NCBI GenBank assembly: GCA_938034385.1
Contig: CALHLC010000019.1
Span: 47,276-111,275, forward strand
Direction: 5' to 3'
Length of the DNA: 64,000 bases
Source: an uncultured Bacteriovoracaceae bacterium
GTDB taxonomy: Bacteria > Bdellovibrionota > Bacteriovoracia > Bacteriovoracales > Bacteriovoracaceae
Part shown: positions 28,333-37,477 of the stretch, one piece after another
How the letters are laid out: each line of letters starts with the position of its first letter
Position numbering within the stretch: the first letter of the stretch is position 1
The notes under the pieces: model-generated
What the model was told of the DNA's origin: nothing
What the model saw: only the letters and a program-made list of their open reading frames with translations
Databases searched by the model: none
Made by a program: the position numbers and the translations under genes

Positions 28333-29604
28333 TTAAGGCCACATTCCTCTTAATCGCATCGCTTTTGCAAGCCGAGTAATAGAAGTACTCATTGCAGCAG
28401 TTTTCATATCAGTATTATACTGCTGCCTTGTATGATAAACATTATCAAAAGATTCTTTTAAAATAGTATGAAGTCTCGAATTAATATGTTCTAAGTCCCA
28501 AAATAATTGTTGAACTCCTTGAACCCATTCAAAGTAAGAAACTATAACCCCTCCCGCATTACATAAAATATCGGGAATAATAAAGACTCCATTCTGAGTT
28601 AAAATATCGACTGCTTCTTGAGTGCATGGTCCATTTGCCCCCTCAGCTATAACTGTTGCTTTAATTTTATCTGCGTTTTCTTGAGTGATAACTCCATCTA
28701 TTGCCGCTGGAATTAAAATATCAACATCAAGTTCTAGTAACTCTTTATTTGATATTGACTCACATTCTCCATCATACTCAGATAAAAGTCGTCTTGATTT
28801 GGAAAATTCTAAGATTTTTTTAATATCTAATCCTTTTGGATTATAAATTCCACCAGAAACATCACTTATTGCACAGATCTTTGCTCCCATTTCGCTAAGA
28901 TCAACTGCTGCTGGAATAGCAACTTTACCAAATCCATGAATAGCAACTTTAGTAGATGAATCAATATTCTTATTTAATTTTTCGTAGGCAAACTTTACAC
29001 AAAAAGCGACTCCTTTTCCGGTTGAGTCTCTTCTTCCTAAAGACCCACCAATAGCAATAGGCTTTCCAGTAACGACGCCAGGAATAGCATGACCTTTTAC
29101 TTGAGAGTATGTATCCATAAACCAAGCCATAATCTGACCATCTGTTCCTATATCTGGAGCAGGAATATCCATCCCAGGACCTATAAAAGGCCCTATTTCA
29201 GTAGCATATCTTCGTGCCATTCCTTGTAGCTCTTGCCTCGATAGAAGTGACGGATCAACTTTTACTCCACCTTTTGCTCCTCCTAAAGGAAGACCAACAA
29301 GAGAACATTTAAAAGTCATTAACATTGCTAAAGCTGCTGTTTCAGATAAGTTAACATGCTTGTGAAATCTAATTCCACCTTTTCCTGGACCTAGAGTCAT
29401 ATTATGCTGGACTCTATAACCTTCAAAAGTTTTAATCGTTCCATCATCTAGCCTGATAGGAATAGAGACCTGAATGGCCCTTTTAGGAGTTTTTAATCTC
29501 TCTATACAATTGGGATCGACATCAGTCACTTTAGATGCTTTTTCTAATTGATAAAGAGCATTTTGGTATAAAGGTGCCTTAGTAATATAATTAGTTTCAG
29601 TCAT
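28333..29604 (-). CDS. Glu/Leu/Phe/Val-family dehydrogenase (glutamate dehydrogenase)
   Basis: The 423-residue enzyme interconverts glutamate and 2-oxoglutarate plus ammonia with NAD(P). It carries GPGKGGIRFHKHVN, then FKCSLVGLPLGGAKGGVKVDP with the catalytic lysine, GPGMDIPAPDIGT, and a Rossmann domain (VAIHGFGKVA). The length fits hexameric bacterial enzymes. The ATG at 29604 gives the usual N-terminus and has AGTAGGG upstream. An ATG at 29667, directly after the stop of the upstream gene, would add 21 residues without a ribosome binding site. Coenzyme preference is not clear. Confidence 0.9.
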   Translation of the reverse strand: MTETNYITKAPLYQNALYQLEKASKVTDVDPNCIERLKTPKRAIQVSIPIRLDDGTIKTFEGYRVQHNMTLGPGKGGIRFHKHVNLSETAALAMLMTFKCSLVGLPLGGAKGGVKVDPSLLSRQELQGMARRYATEIGPFIGPGMDIPAPDIGTDGQIMAWFMDTYSQVKGHAIPGVVTGKPIAIGGSLGRRDSTGKGVAFCVKFAYEKLNKNIDSSTKVAIHGFGKVAIPAAVDLSEMGAKICAISDVSGGIYNPKGLDIKKILEFSKSRRLLSEYDGECESISNKELLELDVDILIPAAIDGVITQENADKIKATVIAEGANGPCTQEAVDILTQNGVFIIPDILCNAGGVIVSYFEWVQGVQQLFWDLEHINSRLHTILKESFDNVYHTRQQYNTDMKTAAMSTSITRLAKAMRLRGMWP

Positions 29605-29667
29605 AAACCCTACTTCATTTTTTCTAACAATATCAGCTATTTTTTTTAATCTTGAAAGGAAAATCAT

Positions 29668-30540
29668 CTAAAATCTTAAGACATAATTCATTGAAAAAAG
29701 GGCATTATCAATAAAATCAGTGTTGTTTTGGAAGTTTTCTTCTGTACTGAAATTTAATCGAATTTTATTTTTAAATATTCGCTTTTCTAGTTTTACATAG
29801 GCCCTATCTTCTTGAAAATTCATCCCTAGATGAACCTTTAACTTTAACTTTTTAAAGTTCCTATAAGCAAAAAACTCTAACTCTTTATTGATTCCTACAT
29901 ATGATCCTAGATTAAAATATAAGGTTCTAAGCTGAGTTGCCAAAACCCCTCTCGTAACATTAGCTCCAACTTTCAACCTTATTGAATCTAGAAAATTCCT
30001 AGTTTGGATACTTGCTTTACTACTTTTTTTCATTTTCTTAATTGGAGTTTTTATCCCTCTGGACACAGCATTATTATAAGAAAATAAATTATACTCAAAC
30101 GCTTGATCCTCTTCTGTTAACTCTAGAGAGCTTTCTATTTCATAGTCTCTTTGAAAACCACGTCGTAATTCTTTCCACTGAACCTTCAGAGGTGTCCTAG
30201 TTTGTTTAATAAAATATCGTCCAAACTCTCGACCTAGCACCGCAAGTTTTTCATCATTAGCAAGGTGAGTATAAAGACCCGCTTCGTCCATACCATATTG
30301 TTTCATTTCTATATCTAACTCATTCCAGACTCTTAACTGTGACCGAATCCTACTAAAGAGCGGATTGTGCTTTTTTACAAGTTGCCTATATTTAAAGCTC
30401 AACGCTGGTGAGTGTGTAATTTGTTTTGAAAATTTCCTTGCTGATTTTGATTCAAAGACAAGCTGATCTTGGGCAAAGCAAGTACTTCCACCTAATACTA
30501 GAATGATTAATAATTGAAAAATAAAAGACAATTGCCTCAT
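29668..30540 (-). CDS. Predicted outer-membrane/periplasmic protein, unknown
   Basis: The 290-residue protein has a Sec signal peptide ending in STCFAQD (cleavage probably after residue 23). The N-terminal half is charged and helical. The C-terminal 110 residues alternate hydrophobic and polar positions, as in beta strands, and the chain ends in phenylalanine (NYVLRF), the signature of outer-membrane beta-barrel proteins recognised by BamA. No family is recognised. Its stop codon directly abuts an upstream ATG of the glutamate dehydrogenase gene, so the two may share a transcript. Confidence 0.6.
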   Translation of the reverse strand: MRQLSFIFQLLIILVLGGSTCFAQDQLVFESKSARKFSKQITHSPALSFKYRQLVKKHNPLFSRIRSQLRVWNELDIEMKQYGMDEAGLYTHLANDEKLAVLGREFGRYFIKQTRTPLKVQWKELRRGFQRDYEIESSLELTEEDQAFEYNLFSYNNAVSRGIKTPIKKMKKSSKASIQTRNFLDSIRLKVGANVTRGVLATQLRTLYFNLGSYVGINKELEFFAYRNFKKLKLKVHLGMNFQEDRAYVKLEKRIFKNKIRLNFSTEENFQNNTDFIDNALFSMNYVLRF

Positions 30541-30675
30541 AATAATAAAATATCATTTCTAGACTATATTATTAGAGAACATTGAATTCTTATATAAAGT
30601 GTCAAAAGAATAGACACTTTCGAAAAATATATAGACCTTACTCATCTTAAATATCAGCCATGCTAAATAGATTGC

Positions 30676-31839
30676 ATGAAAATACTTATATTTTTACTTC
30701 TTTCTCTCCACTTATTCTCTAGAGATACCATCTATGATGTCTCGATGAGGCCCGTAGGAACGGTCTTCTTAGAGTCAATTAACCTTCCTAATAAATGGCT
30801 AAAAAATGAAAAAGGACTAAAAGGGTACTTTAATTCACATAAAGAGCATAAGTCTAAAAGTAGTAAGCATTCTAATTTTACAAGTTATTTAAATTCTATT
30901 ATTGAACATTCAAAATATGCGGACTCAAGTCATTGGCTCCCATGGAAGCTAACAGCTTGTAATTCTTTTGTTGAATCAAGGTTTGCTGAAAAAGGTAAAT
31001 CAAAATACGCTTATGGTATAGGTCAACTTGAGTCAAAAACTCTCAATAATTTATTATCTACATCCAAAGAACACTTTGATGTAAAAAACTATAATACTTG
31101 TACAAAGATTTGTCCTAAGTTCACATCAGATCATTCTTACCAAAACTTTTTAAGTGATTTCACATGTCATAAAAATACATCTCGCTGTCTTAAAAAAAGT
31201 GGTTCATGCGATGACGATATTGCTTGGTGTAAAAAAGTATACAAAACTATTTATCGATCTAAACAATATCAAGCCATGGCTTTTGATTACTTTTACCTTG
31301 AATTAGATGGACCTTACCAAGCTCCATACAAGGTAAGCTGGAGTAAAAGTTTCAACCCTGCAAATTGGAATAAAGCATATATATATCCTTACAATTATAA
31401 GCATGGAATTTTTCTCTCTTCTTATGCATTATATAAGTTCTCATCTGACCTTGATGGATATTTATATGAAAGAGGAAAAAAACTTTTAGGTAAGAATGCA
31501 AAGCCGAATAAAATTATCGCAAGTATAAGGGCCTTATTTCAAAATGATACAGATCGATTTAGAGGCATGCAGCTATTAGCTGCCTCTTATAATACTGGTC
31601 CTGGAAAACTTAGATCAACTCTAATCAGAACTGATTTTACATCAATGTCGCAAATGTATGAAAACTTTTTAGATATGACATATAAAAGAAATCATTTAGG
31701 TGGAAAGGAAAATAGAAAACACTTACTAAGTGTAGGAAGATGTATGGCCTATAAAGATTTAAGAGAACCATATTTTAATAAGCACAAATCCAATAATGTC
31801 TTAGATTCTTTAATTATTTCTCAAAAGTTTTTAGATTAA
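30676..31839 (+). CDS. Secreted SLT-like lytic transglycosylase with Cys-rich insert
   Basis: The 387-residue protein has a short signal peptide and scattered motifs of the lysozyme-like SLT fold. NSFVESRF (E100) supplies the catalytic glutamate, YGIGQLE (about 114-120) matches the GLMQL element and AASYNTGPGK (about 302-311) matches AYNAGPG. Between them lies an insert of about 180 residues with six cysteines in a 45-residue stretch. This suggests disulfides and a periplasmic or extracellular site. It should cleave peptidoglycan glycan strands, with cell-wall turnover or predation as possible roles. Its end overlaps parB by 4 bases. Confidence 0.7.
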   Translation: MKILIFLLLSLHLFSRDTIYDVSMRPVGTVFLESINLPNKWLKNEKGLKGYFNSHKEHKSKSSKHSNFTSYLNSIIEHSKYADSSHWLPWKLTACNSFVESRFAEKGKSKYAYGIGQLESKTLNNLLSTSKEHFDVKNYNTCTKICPKFTSDHSYQNFLSDFTCHKNTSRCLKKSGSCDDDIAWCKKVYKTIYRSKQYQAMAFDYFYLELDGPYQAPYKVSWSKSFNPANWNKAYIYPYNYKHGIFLSSYALYKFSSDLDGYLYERGKKLLGKNAKPNKIIASIRALFQNDTDRFRGMQLLAASYNTGPGKLRSTLIRTDFTSMSQMYENFLDMTYKRNHLGGKENRKHLLSVGRCMAYKDLREPYFNKHKSNNVLDSLIISQKFLD

Positions 31840-32648
31840 TCTAAGCTTCTTTCCAGCATTTCTTTTAACTGTAACCTTGTTTGATTATCAAGGGCCGAGA
31901 GATTTTTAACTAATGTTTTAGTCTTTCTATCTATCTTAGTATCTTCTATAGAAATTCTTTCTTTAAGTTGAGATCTTTTAGTCAACTCTCCACTTACAAT
32001 TAAAGATTCTATTTCTTTTTTCTTTTTTCTATTTTTTATTTTACTCCATTCAAGTAAAACATACTTCTCAATATTATAATCTTTAGCAGCTTCTTTAACT
32101 GATGATGGAAGCTTAGCAATTTGTAAACATCTATGTACTTCAGACTTTGAAATACCAAGTGCGGACTGAATTTTTCTCTCACTTGAACCTGTAGTTTTTT
32201 TATACGCCATAATACTATCAGCTTGATCTATATAATGGAGAGCTTCCCTTGAAGAATTCTCCGAAAATTGAATGGCCATTAATTCTTCATGATTTTTGTC
32301 TTCAAGAATAAAACATGGTGCTTCAGTCATTTTCTTGATTGTGCTCATCGCTCTGAATCTTCTTTCTCCACAGATCAATACAAATTTATCTTTTTCTCTA
32401 TGTAAAACTAGAGGTTGAATAAGACCATTTTCTTTAATATTAGTAGCAAGCTCTAAAATTGTATCATCTTCAAACTTTGTTCTTACTTGTTTTTTTACAG
32501 TAATGTCTTTAAGTTTTACTTTTTGAAGCTCTGCTCCTCGGAGAAGCTTATCATCATTAACTTTAAAGATGTCGTAATCTAAATTCGTTTCTAGATCTAT
32601 TTTTTTTCTATTACGTTTAGATACTCTTTTCTCGAATGCCTTTGCCAT
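31836..32648 (-). CDS. parB: ParB/Spo0J-family partition protein
   Basis: The 270-residue protein has an N-terminal basic region and then the ParB nuclease-like CTPase fold: box I LATNIKENGLIQPLVL, box II GERRFRAM and box III FSENSSREALHYIDQA. A helix-turn-helix (IQSALGISKSEVHRCLQIAKL, near 157-177) would bind parS. The C-terminal dimerisation helix is present (LQLKEMLERSL). It lies 24 bases downstream of parA and is probably co-transcribed. Known ParB proteins bind centromere-like parS sites; I found no convincing parS in this window. Confidence 0.85.
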   Translation of the reverse strand: MAKAFEKRVSKRNRKKIDLETNLDYDIFKVNDDKLLRGAELQKVKLKDITVKKQVRTKFEDDTILELATNIKENGLIQPLVLHREKDKFVLICGERRFRAMSTIKKMTEAPCFILEDKNHEELMAIQFSENSSREALHYIDQADSIMAYKKTTGSSERKIQSALGISKSEVHRCLQIAKLPSSVKEAAKDYNIEKYVLLEWSKIKNRKKKKEIESLIVSGELTKRSQLKERISIEDTKIDRKTKTLVKNLSALDNQTRLQLKEMLERSLD

Positions 32649-32672
32649 AACTTTATATCCTAACTGTTAATT

Positions 32673-33446
32673 TTATAAACCTAATGAGTTCCAAAGTTGT
32701 TCGTAATCTTGCTTACCTTTAGATCTCTTACCCATTTTAAACATTGGCTTTTTAAGTGATATAGATTCTTGCATCTCAACTAAATTTCTAATTGGAGGTG
32801 TTACATCAAACATTTCTGACAACTCTTCCATTCTTACTCGCTCAATTTTTCTTCTTCCATTGAACATTGAAGGAATTATTGAAAATTTCAACTTACTGTT
32901 TTCACTTTCTTTAATAATTTCAAAAGTATCCATTAACTCCTCTAGACCATCAATGGAATAATCTTGAGCTTGAGTAGGAATTAAGATGTGATCACTTGCT
33001 ACTAAGGACATGATTAGCTCGTCTCCTAAAACAGGAGGTGTATCAATAACAACATAATCAAAGCGAGAACTAATTTTTGCAAGTCTAGTTTTTAATAATC
33101 TTTCTTTACGTCCAGCATTTTTTCTTATTTCACTCTCGGATAAAATAAGTAGTTTAGATAAACTTGCAAGATGCCTACTAGATGGGACTAAGAAGATATT
33201 TTCAAAACAATCATACTTCCCAACAGTAGGAACCATAATGTCATCAAAAGGAACATCTCCGATTAACCATTCAGGAATCAATGTTCGTTGAACATCTACG
33301 CCTAAAGTATTACTTAAATTTGCTTGAGAATCTAAATCAATGACAAGTACTCGATTGCCTTTATTAGCAAGATGAGTAGCTAGTTGAAAACATTGCATTG
33401 TTTTACCAACGCCGCCTTTATTATTTGCTATACTTATAACTTTCAT
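32673..33446 (-). CDS. parA: ParA-family partition ATPase
   Basis: ParA is a deviant-Walker ATPase that moves ParB-bound DNA by nucleoid binding. The 257-residue protein has KGGVGKT (residues 10-16), VIDLDSQANLSNTLG (A' region) and YVVIDTPP (Walker B). It lacks the N-terminal DNA-binding domain of type Ia plasmid ParA, so it is of the short Soj type. The ATG at 33446 is preferred because GGGAGG lies 9 bases upstream; the frame extends 8 codons further. It is followed by parB and divergent from nadA. Confidence 0.88.
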   Translation of the reverse strand: MKVISIANNKGGVGKTMQCFQLATHLANKGNRVLVIDLDSQANLSNTLGVDVQRTLIPEWLIGDVPFDDIMVPTVGKYDCFENIFLVPSSRHLASLSKLLILSESEIRKNAGRKERLLKTRLAKISSRFDYVVIDTPPVLGDELIMSLVASDHILIPTQAQDYSIDGLEELMDTFEIIKESENSKLKFSIIPSMFNGRRKIERVRMEELSEMFDVTPPIRNLVEMQESISLKKPMFKMGKRSKGKQDYEQLWNSLGL

Positions 33447-33579
33447 GTTTAGTGTCCTCCCGACAACCATTTAAGAATCAATCCTTTAATAAAGTGTAGT
33501 TGAGTTAAACTAAAATCGTCAAAAATTGGCAGATGACATAATTCTAAGTATCCTCGTAAGATAGCAACGGAATTTTGAC

Positions 33580-34689
33580 ATGATAGATTTATACAACAAA
33601 AAAGAACTCAACTCTCACCTACCGGAGATAAGCGAAAAGGAAATGTCTGAAGAAGACGTTTTACTTGAATGCAAGGCCCTAAAAAAAGAGCTCGCAGATC
33701 AATTAGTTATCCTTGGTCATCATTACCAACAAGATGATGTTATAGAATTTGCAGATATTACTGGAGATTCTTTGCAATTAGCTCAAGAAGCTAAAAAGCT
33801 AGATAAGAAGCATATCATTTTTTGTGGTGTTCATTTTATGGCAGAGACTGCTGATATGGTGACAAGCGAAGAAAAGGTTGTGATTTTACCAGATATGAAA
33901 GCAGGTTGCTCTATGGCAGACATGGCCAATAGAAAAGAGATTGATAAATCTTGGGAATTTTTAAAAGCATCTACTGATAAAAAAATTATTCCTATTACTT
34001 ATATAAATTGTACTGCTGCTCTGAAATCTTTTGTAGGAGAAAACGAAGGAAGTATTTGTACATCAAGTAATGCCAAAGGTGTTATTTCTTGGGCATTAAA
34101 AAAAGGTGAAAAGCTTTTATTTTTTCCTGATCAACACCTGGGAAGAAACACTTGTTTTGAATTAGGAATAGGCCTTGATGAGATGGTGGTCTATGATCCT
34201 AGGCAATATAACGGAGGCTTATCTGCTGAAGAAGTAGATAAAGCAAAAGTTATTCTTTGGTATGGGTACTGCTCTGTTCACCAAGGCTTTAAGAAAGAAC
34301 ATATTGATTTAGTTAAAAAAAACGATCCTAAAATGACTGTCATTGTCCATCCTGAATGTTCTTATGATGTATGGAAAAATTCAGATCTTGCTGGCTCTAC
34401 ATCTTTTATTTGTAACACTATAGATAAGGCTCCTAGTGGCTCAAAGTTTGCTGTTGGAACAGAGATTAATTTAGTGAATCGCTTAAATGCAAAATATCCA
34501 GACAAAGAAATTATTTCGTTGTCTCCTTATCAATGTCTATGTACAACAATGTATAGAGTAAGACCAAGATGGCTACTTGCTAGCCTTAGAGCAATCAAAG
34601 CAGGTAAACCAATAAATGTGATTAAAGTTGACGATAAAACAAAAAAATATGCGATGAAAGCTTTAGATCAAATGTTTCAAATTTCATAA
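33580..34689 (+). CDS. nadA: Quinolinate synthase
   Basis: NadA condenses iminoaspartate and dihydroxyacetone phosphate to quinolinate in NAD synthesis, using a 4Fe-4S cluster. The 369-residue protein has GHHYQQDDVIEFADITGDS (near 48-66). Cysteines in YINCTAAL, HPECSYD and PYQCLCTTMY fit the three cluster ligands. ACGGA lies 8 bases before the ATG. A cysteine desulfurase gene follows 12 bases later. nadB and nadC are not in the window. Confidence 0.93.
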   Translation: MIDLYNKKELNSHLPEISEKEMSEEDVLLECKALKKELADQLVILGHHYQQDDVIEFADITGDSLQLAQEAKKLDKKHIIFCGVHFMAETADMVTSEEKVVILPDMKAGCSMADMANRKEIDKSWEFLKASTDKKIIPITYINCTAALKSFVGENEGSICTSSNAKGVISWALKKGEKLLFFPDQHLGRNTCFELGIGLDEMVVYDPRQYNGGLSAEEVDKAKVILWYGYCSVHQGFKKEHIDLVKKNDPKMTVIVHPECSYDVWKNSDLAGSTSFICNTIDKAPSGSKFAVGTEINLVNRLNAKYPDKEIISLSPYQCLCTTMYRVRPRWLLASLRAIKAGKPINVIKVDDKTKKYAMKALDQMFQIS

Positions 34690-34701
34690 TAAAGGTGTGT
34701 T

Positions 34702-35832
34702 ATGAGTATTTATGCAGATTATAATGGAACGAGCCAACTCAAAGACTCGGTTAAAGAATATTTAATTCAAAGACTAGATGGTCCTTTTGGAAATCCCAAT
34801 GCCATCCACTCTATAGGTAATCAAATTAAAGATGCTTATGAAAAGTGTAGAGTCCATTGTGCTCAAATGTTGGGTGCAGAACCTCATCAAGTTATTTTTA
34901 ACTCTGGATCCAGTGAAGGAATTTCACAGGTTTTTTACTCTCATATCGCAAGATCAAATTGTAATAAGAGAATCTTAACATCTAAAATTGAACATTCCGC
35001 TATTAGAAATGCATGTAAGACCTTAGAGAAACTTGGCTTTCAAGTAGATCATTTAGAAACTGACTCTAACGGGAAAGTAAAAATTCCAACGAGCAAGGAA
35101 GGCTATTGTATTGCAGCTTTAATGGCAGCTAATAATGAAACCGGAGTGATTCAAGATTATGAAGAATTTGCAAAATGGTGTGAGAGTACAAATACTCCTT
35201 ACTTTTGTGATACGACTCAATTGATAGGAAAGACTAAGTTTAATTTTAAAGAATCCAATCTTGATTTTGCAATATTATCTGCTCATAAGATTGGAGCTCT
35301 TGGAGGTTGTGGGATTTTATTAGTAAAAAAACCTGAAAAGCTAAAACCAATTATTTTTGGTGGAGGTCAAGAATACTCTCTTAGGGGTGGAACACAAAAC
35401 TATATTGGAGTGGAATGTTTAACTGTTGCTCTTCAAGATATTCTAAAGTGTGAGAAAAAATTTAGTGATCTTGAAATTAGAAAGCAAAAATTTGAAAATA
35501 CAATTAAAGCAGCTATACCAGAAGCCATCATTATTGGTGAAGCTGTGAAGAGACTTCCAAATACAACTTTATTATCTGTTCCTGGTATTCATGGCCAGGC
35601 ATTACAAATTGAACTTGAAAGTCGTGATATTTTTGTAACAACTTCTTCTGCTTGCTCTGATAATGAGCCTGAGACATCTGCTGTATTGAAATCAATGGGG
35701 ATAAAGGATGATGTTGGTAGAAGTGTTGTGAGAATTAGTGTTGATTGCGATGCAACTGAAAAAGATTATTCAGAAATTAGTGCTGCCATTATTAAGGCCC
35801 ATAAAACATTGAAGAAAATTAAAATTTCTTAG
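34702..35832 (+). CDS. Cysteine desulfurase (NifS/IscS family)
   Basis: This PLP enzyme should release sulfur from cysteine for iron-sulfur cluster assembly. The 376-residue protein starts with the family's YADYNGTS segment. It has the Schiff-base lysine in LSAHKIGALGG (near 196), RGGTQNY, and the mobile persulfide cysteine in TTSSACSDN near 316. AAAGGTG lies just before the ATG. Its place directly behind nadA suggests it matures the NadA cluster, as in other bacteria that pair these genes. Its end overlaps the convergent 35829-36320 gene by 4 bases. Confidence 0.9.
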   Translation: MSIYADYNGTSQLKDSVKEYLIQRLDGPFGNPNAIHSIGNQIKDAYEKCRVHCAQMLGAEPHQVIFNSGSSEGISQVFYSHIARSNCNKRILTSKIEHSAIRNACKTLEKLGFQVDHLETDSNGKVKIPTSKEGYCIAALMAANNETGVIQDYEEFAKWCESTNTPYFCDTTQLIGKTKFNFKESNLDFAILSAHKIGALGGCGILLVKKPEKLKPIIFGGGQEYSLRGGTQNYIGVECLTVALQDILKCEKKFSDLEIRKQKFENTIKAAIPEAIIIGEAVKRLPNTTLLSVPGIHGQALQIELESRDIFVTTSSACSDNEPETSAVLKSMGIKDDVGRSVVRISVDCDATEKDYSEISAAIIKAHKTLKKIKIS

Positions 35833-36320
35833 TAAACTTTAATACCTTTTAAAAATCTCTTTTCTGAACTATTGTCCCACAGGTCAAACTTTTGAGATTT
35901 AACAAGGTTTATAAGACTCATTAAATATTTTTCATTCCCATATTCAAAAACAATAAACTCAAGATGATTCTCATCATCTAGCTTGATTTCTTTCCTTTTA
36001 ATATTATAAGCTTTTTTCAAACTTAACTCGAAACCTATTTTCCCGATACAGTTTTCAGTGCCTGTGGGATAATACAAAGCAATTTTTTTCTCACGTAAAA
36101 GTAAACATGCTAATCGAGATTTTCCAGAATAAAAAAATTCTTCAGTTCTTAAAGAGCTAGAATTTACCCATTCAGATTTAATTTCTTGAGTTTTGGTTCT
36201 TTCAAATTTTAAAAATTCAGACTCTAGAATTTTAAAAAATAGATTTTCATCACTCATCTTTTTAGGTCCACTCCAAGAGTGGAGACTAAGAAGAATCAAT
36301 ATTAAAAGTTTAAATTTCAC
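35829..36320 (-). CDS. Exported protein of unknown function
   Basis: The 163-residue protein has a Sec signal peptide (LLILILLSLHSWS) and is probably periplasmic. The mature part is charged with alternating strands, two cysteines and no recognisable motif. The start is GTG at 36320 with AGGTG upstream. It overlaps the end of the SUMF1-like gene by 11 bases, so both are likely translated from one message and may work together. Confidence 0.55.
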   Translation of the reverse strand: MKFKLLILILLSLHSWSGPKKMSDENLFFKILESEFLKFERTKTQEIKSEWVNSSSLRTEEFFYSGKSRLACLLLREKKIALYYPTGTENCIGKIGFELSLKKAYNIKRKEIKLDDENHLEFIVFEYGNEKYLMSLINLVKSQKFDLWDNSSEKRFLKGIKVY

Positions 36321-37434
36321 GATAACACCTAAACCCTACTTTAATATCATTACTTTCTATTAACTTAAGTTTTTCTCCCGTAACTGAACTAATAAACCTG
36401 AAGTCGACTTCTCTATGTCCTAAGCCATTCCACTGAAATCTGTGAGTTAAATTATGCCAAAAACTATCAGAATTAAAATAAAAAGAACTAGAAACAACAT
36501 TAAAGTCTTTATCGTTCTCATTATCTACTGCCTCTAAAATGCCTCCCCTGATATCGTAAGTACCCATCCAAGAAACATTATTGGTATCTTGAAACTTTAG
36601 TTCCTTTTTCCCAATACAATTTTTGGAGTAAATAACATTGCAACTTATTTTTGTAATATCTTCAAAAAGATTTATTTTAGCAAGGTCAGAATAAGTCATA
36701 GCATCATAAAGCTTTGCACTCAGGAGTTTCTTATTTTGAACTCTACAATACTCATGCATTTTCTTTATTGAAATATCATCAACAGGGAAATAGCTTCTTT
36801 CGCTGTTTTTTAATTTTTTATTCATAATGAGATTATAATCTTTTCGTGTGACTAAAAACTTATCAATAAAGATTTCCTTATCATTAATCCATTGTTTAGA
36901 CTCTTCTCTATCTATATTATCAAGAGCATTTTCCATGTTGAGTGGACTATAAGTGTATTTTCCTTTTGGGAGATAAGTTTCATGACACCTTGATTGAAGA
37001 TTTACTTTTTTTATTTCATTGTCTCCAAATAGAAACGTTACATTTATTCCATCATTATTTTTATCCTTAGATATAAATTTATTATTTTTTCTTAAAAATA
37101 CAGAGTCTTGCACTTGTCCAATACTGACCAATCCATTTTTTTCTTGATAATTAAGGTGGCATTCCAAAACTTCAGCATTACACTTTAATATATCTCTAGA
37201 TACATATTCTGGATCCCAATCAGCACTACATGGCATTTCACCTAAATAAGGGTAATCTCCACTTTCCCATAAATAATGAATTTTTTTTATAGCATTAGCC
37301 AGATGAACCCAATCCTGTTCACTGGCAAATTTTTTAGTTTCTTTGCTTGAAAAGTGTCCTTTCCCTTTAAATAAAAACCACATAAATGCGAGAGTAAAAA
37401 AGGCAAGAAATAATGAAACTAATATTTTCTTCAT
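36310..37434 (-). CDS. Membrane-anchored SUMF1/FGE-like domain protein
   Basis: The 374-residue protein begins with an N-terminal membrane segment (ILVSLFLAFFTLAFMWFLF). The C-terminal 190 residues resemble the formylglycine-generating-enzyme (SUMF1) fold. IFIDKFLVTRKDYN matches its DKYEVTNAQY strand, HEYCRVQNKKLLSAKLYDAM matches CKWAGKRLPTEAEWE, and VGFRCYRE matches the closing GFRCAR. The match is weak and active-site cysteines are not apparent. In many bacteria such domains are non-enzymatic. The ATG at 37434 starts with the signal; the frame extends 15 codons upstream to 37479, opposite the prkA start. Confidence 0.5.
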   Translation of the reverse strand: MKKILVSLFLAFFTLAFMWFLFKGKGHFSSKETKKFASEQDWVHLANAIKKIHYLWESGDYPYLGEMPCSADWDPEYVSRDILKCNAEVLECHLNYQEKNGLVSIGQVQDSVFLRKNNKFISKDKNNDGINVTFLFGDNEIKKVNLQSRCHETYLPKGKYTYSPLNMENALDNIDREESKQWINDKEIFIDKFLVTRKDYNLIMNKKLKNSERSYFPVDDISIKKMHEYCRVQNKKLLSAKLYDAMTYSDLAKINLFEDITKISCNVIYSKNCIGKKELKFQDTNNVSWMGTYDIRGGILEAVDNENDKDFNVVSSSFYFNSDSFWHNLTHRFQWNGLGHREVDFRFISSVTGEKLKLIESNDIKVGFRCYREI

Positions 37435-37477
37435 ATATACTATTTTAAGATACCATCTAGACTTAAAAAGGCGAACC

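Noticed and set aside
33281..33295. parS-like palindrome ATGTTCGTTGAACAT inside parA
   Set aside because: It has the 6+3+6 symmetry, but the centre does not match the CACGTG core of parS and such repeats occur several times by chance.
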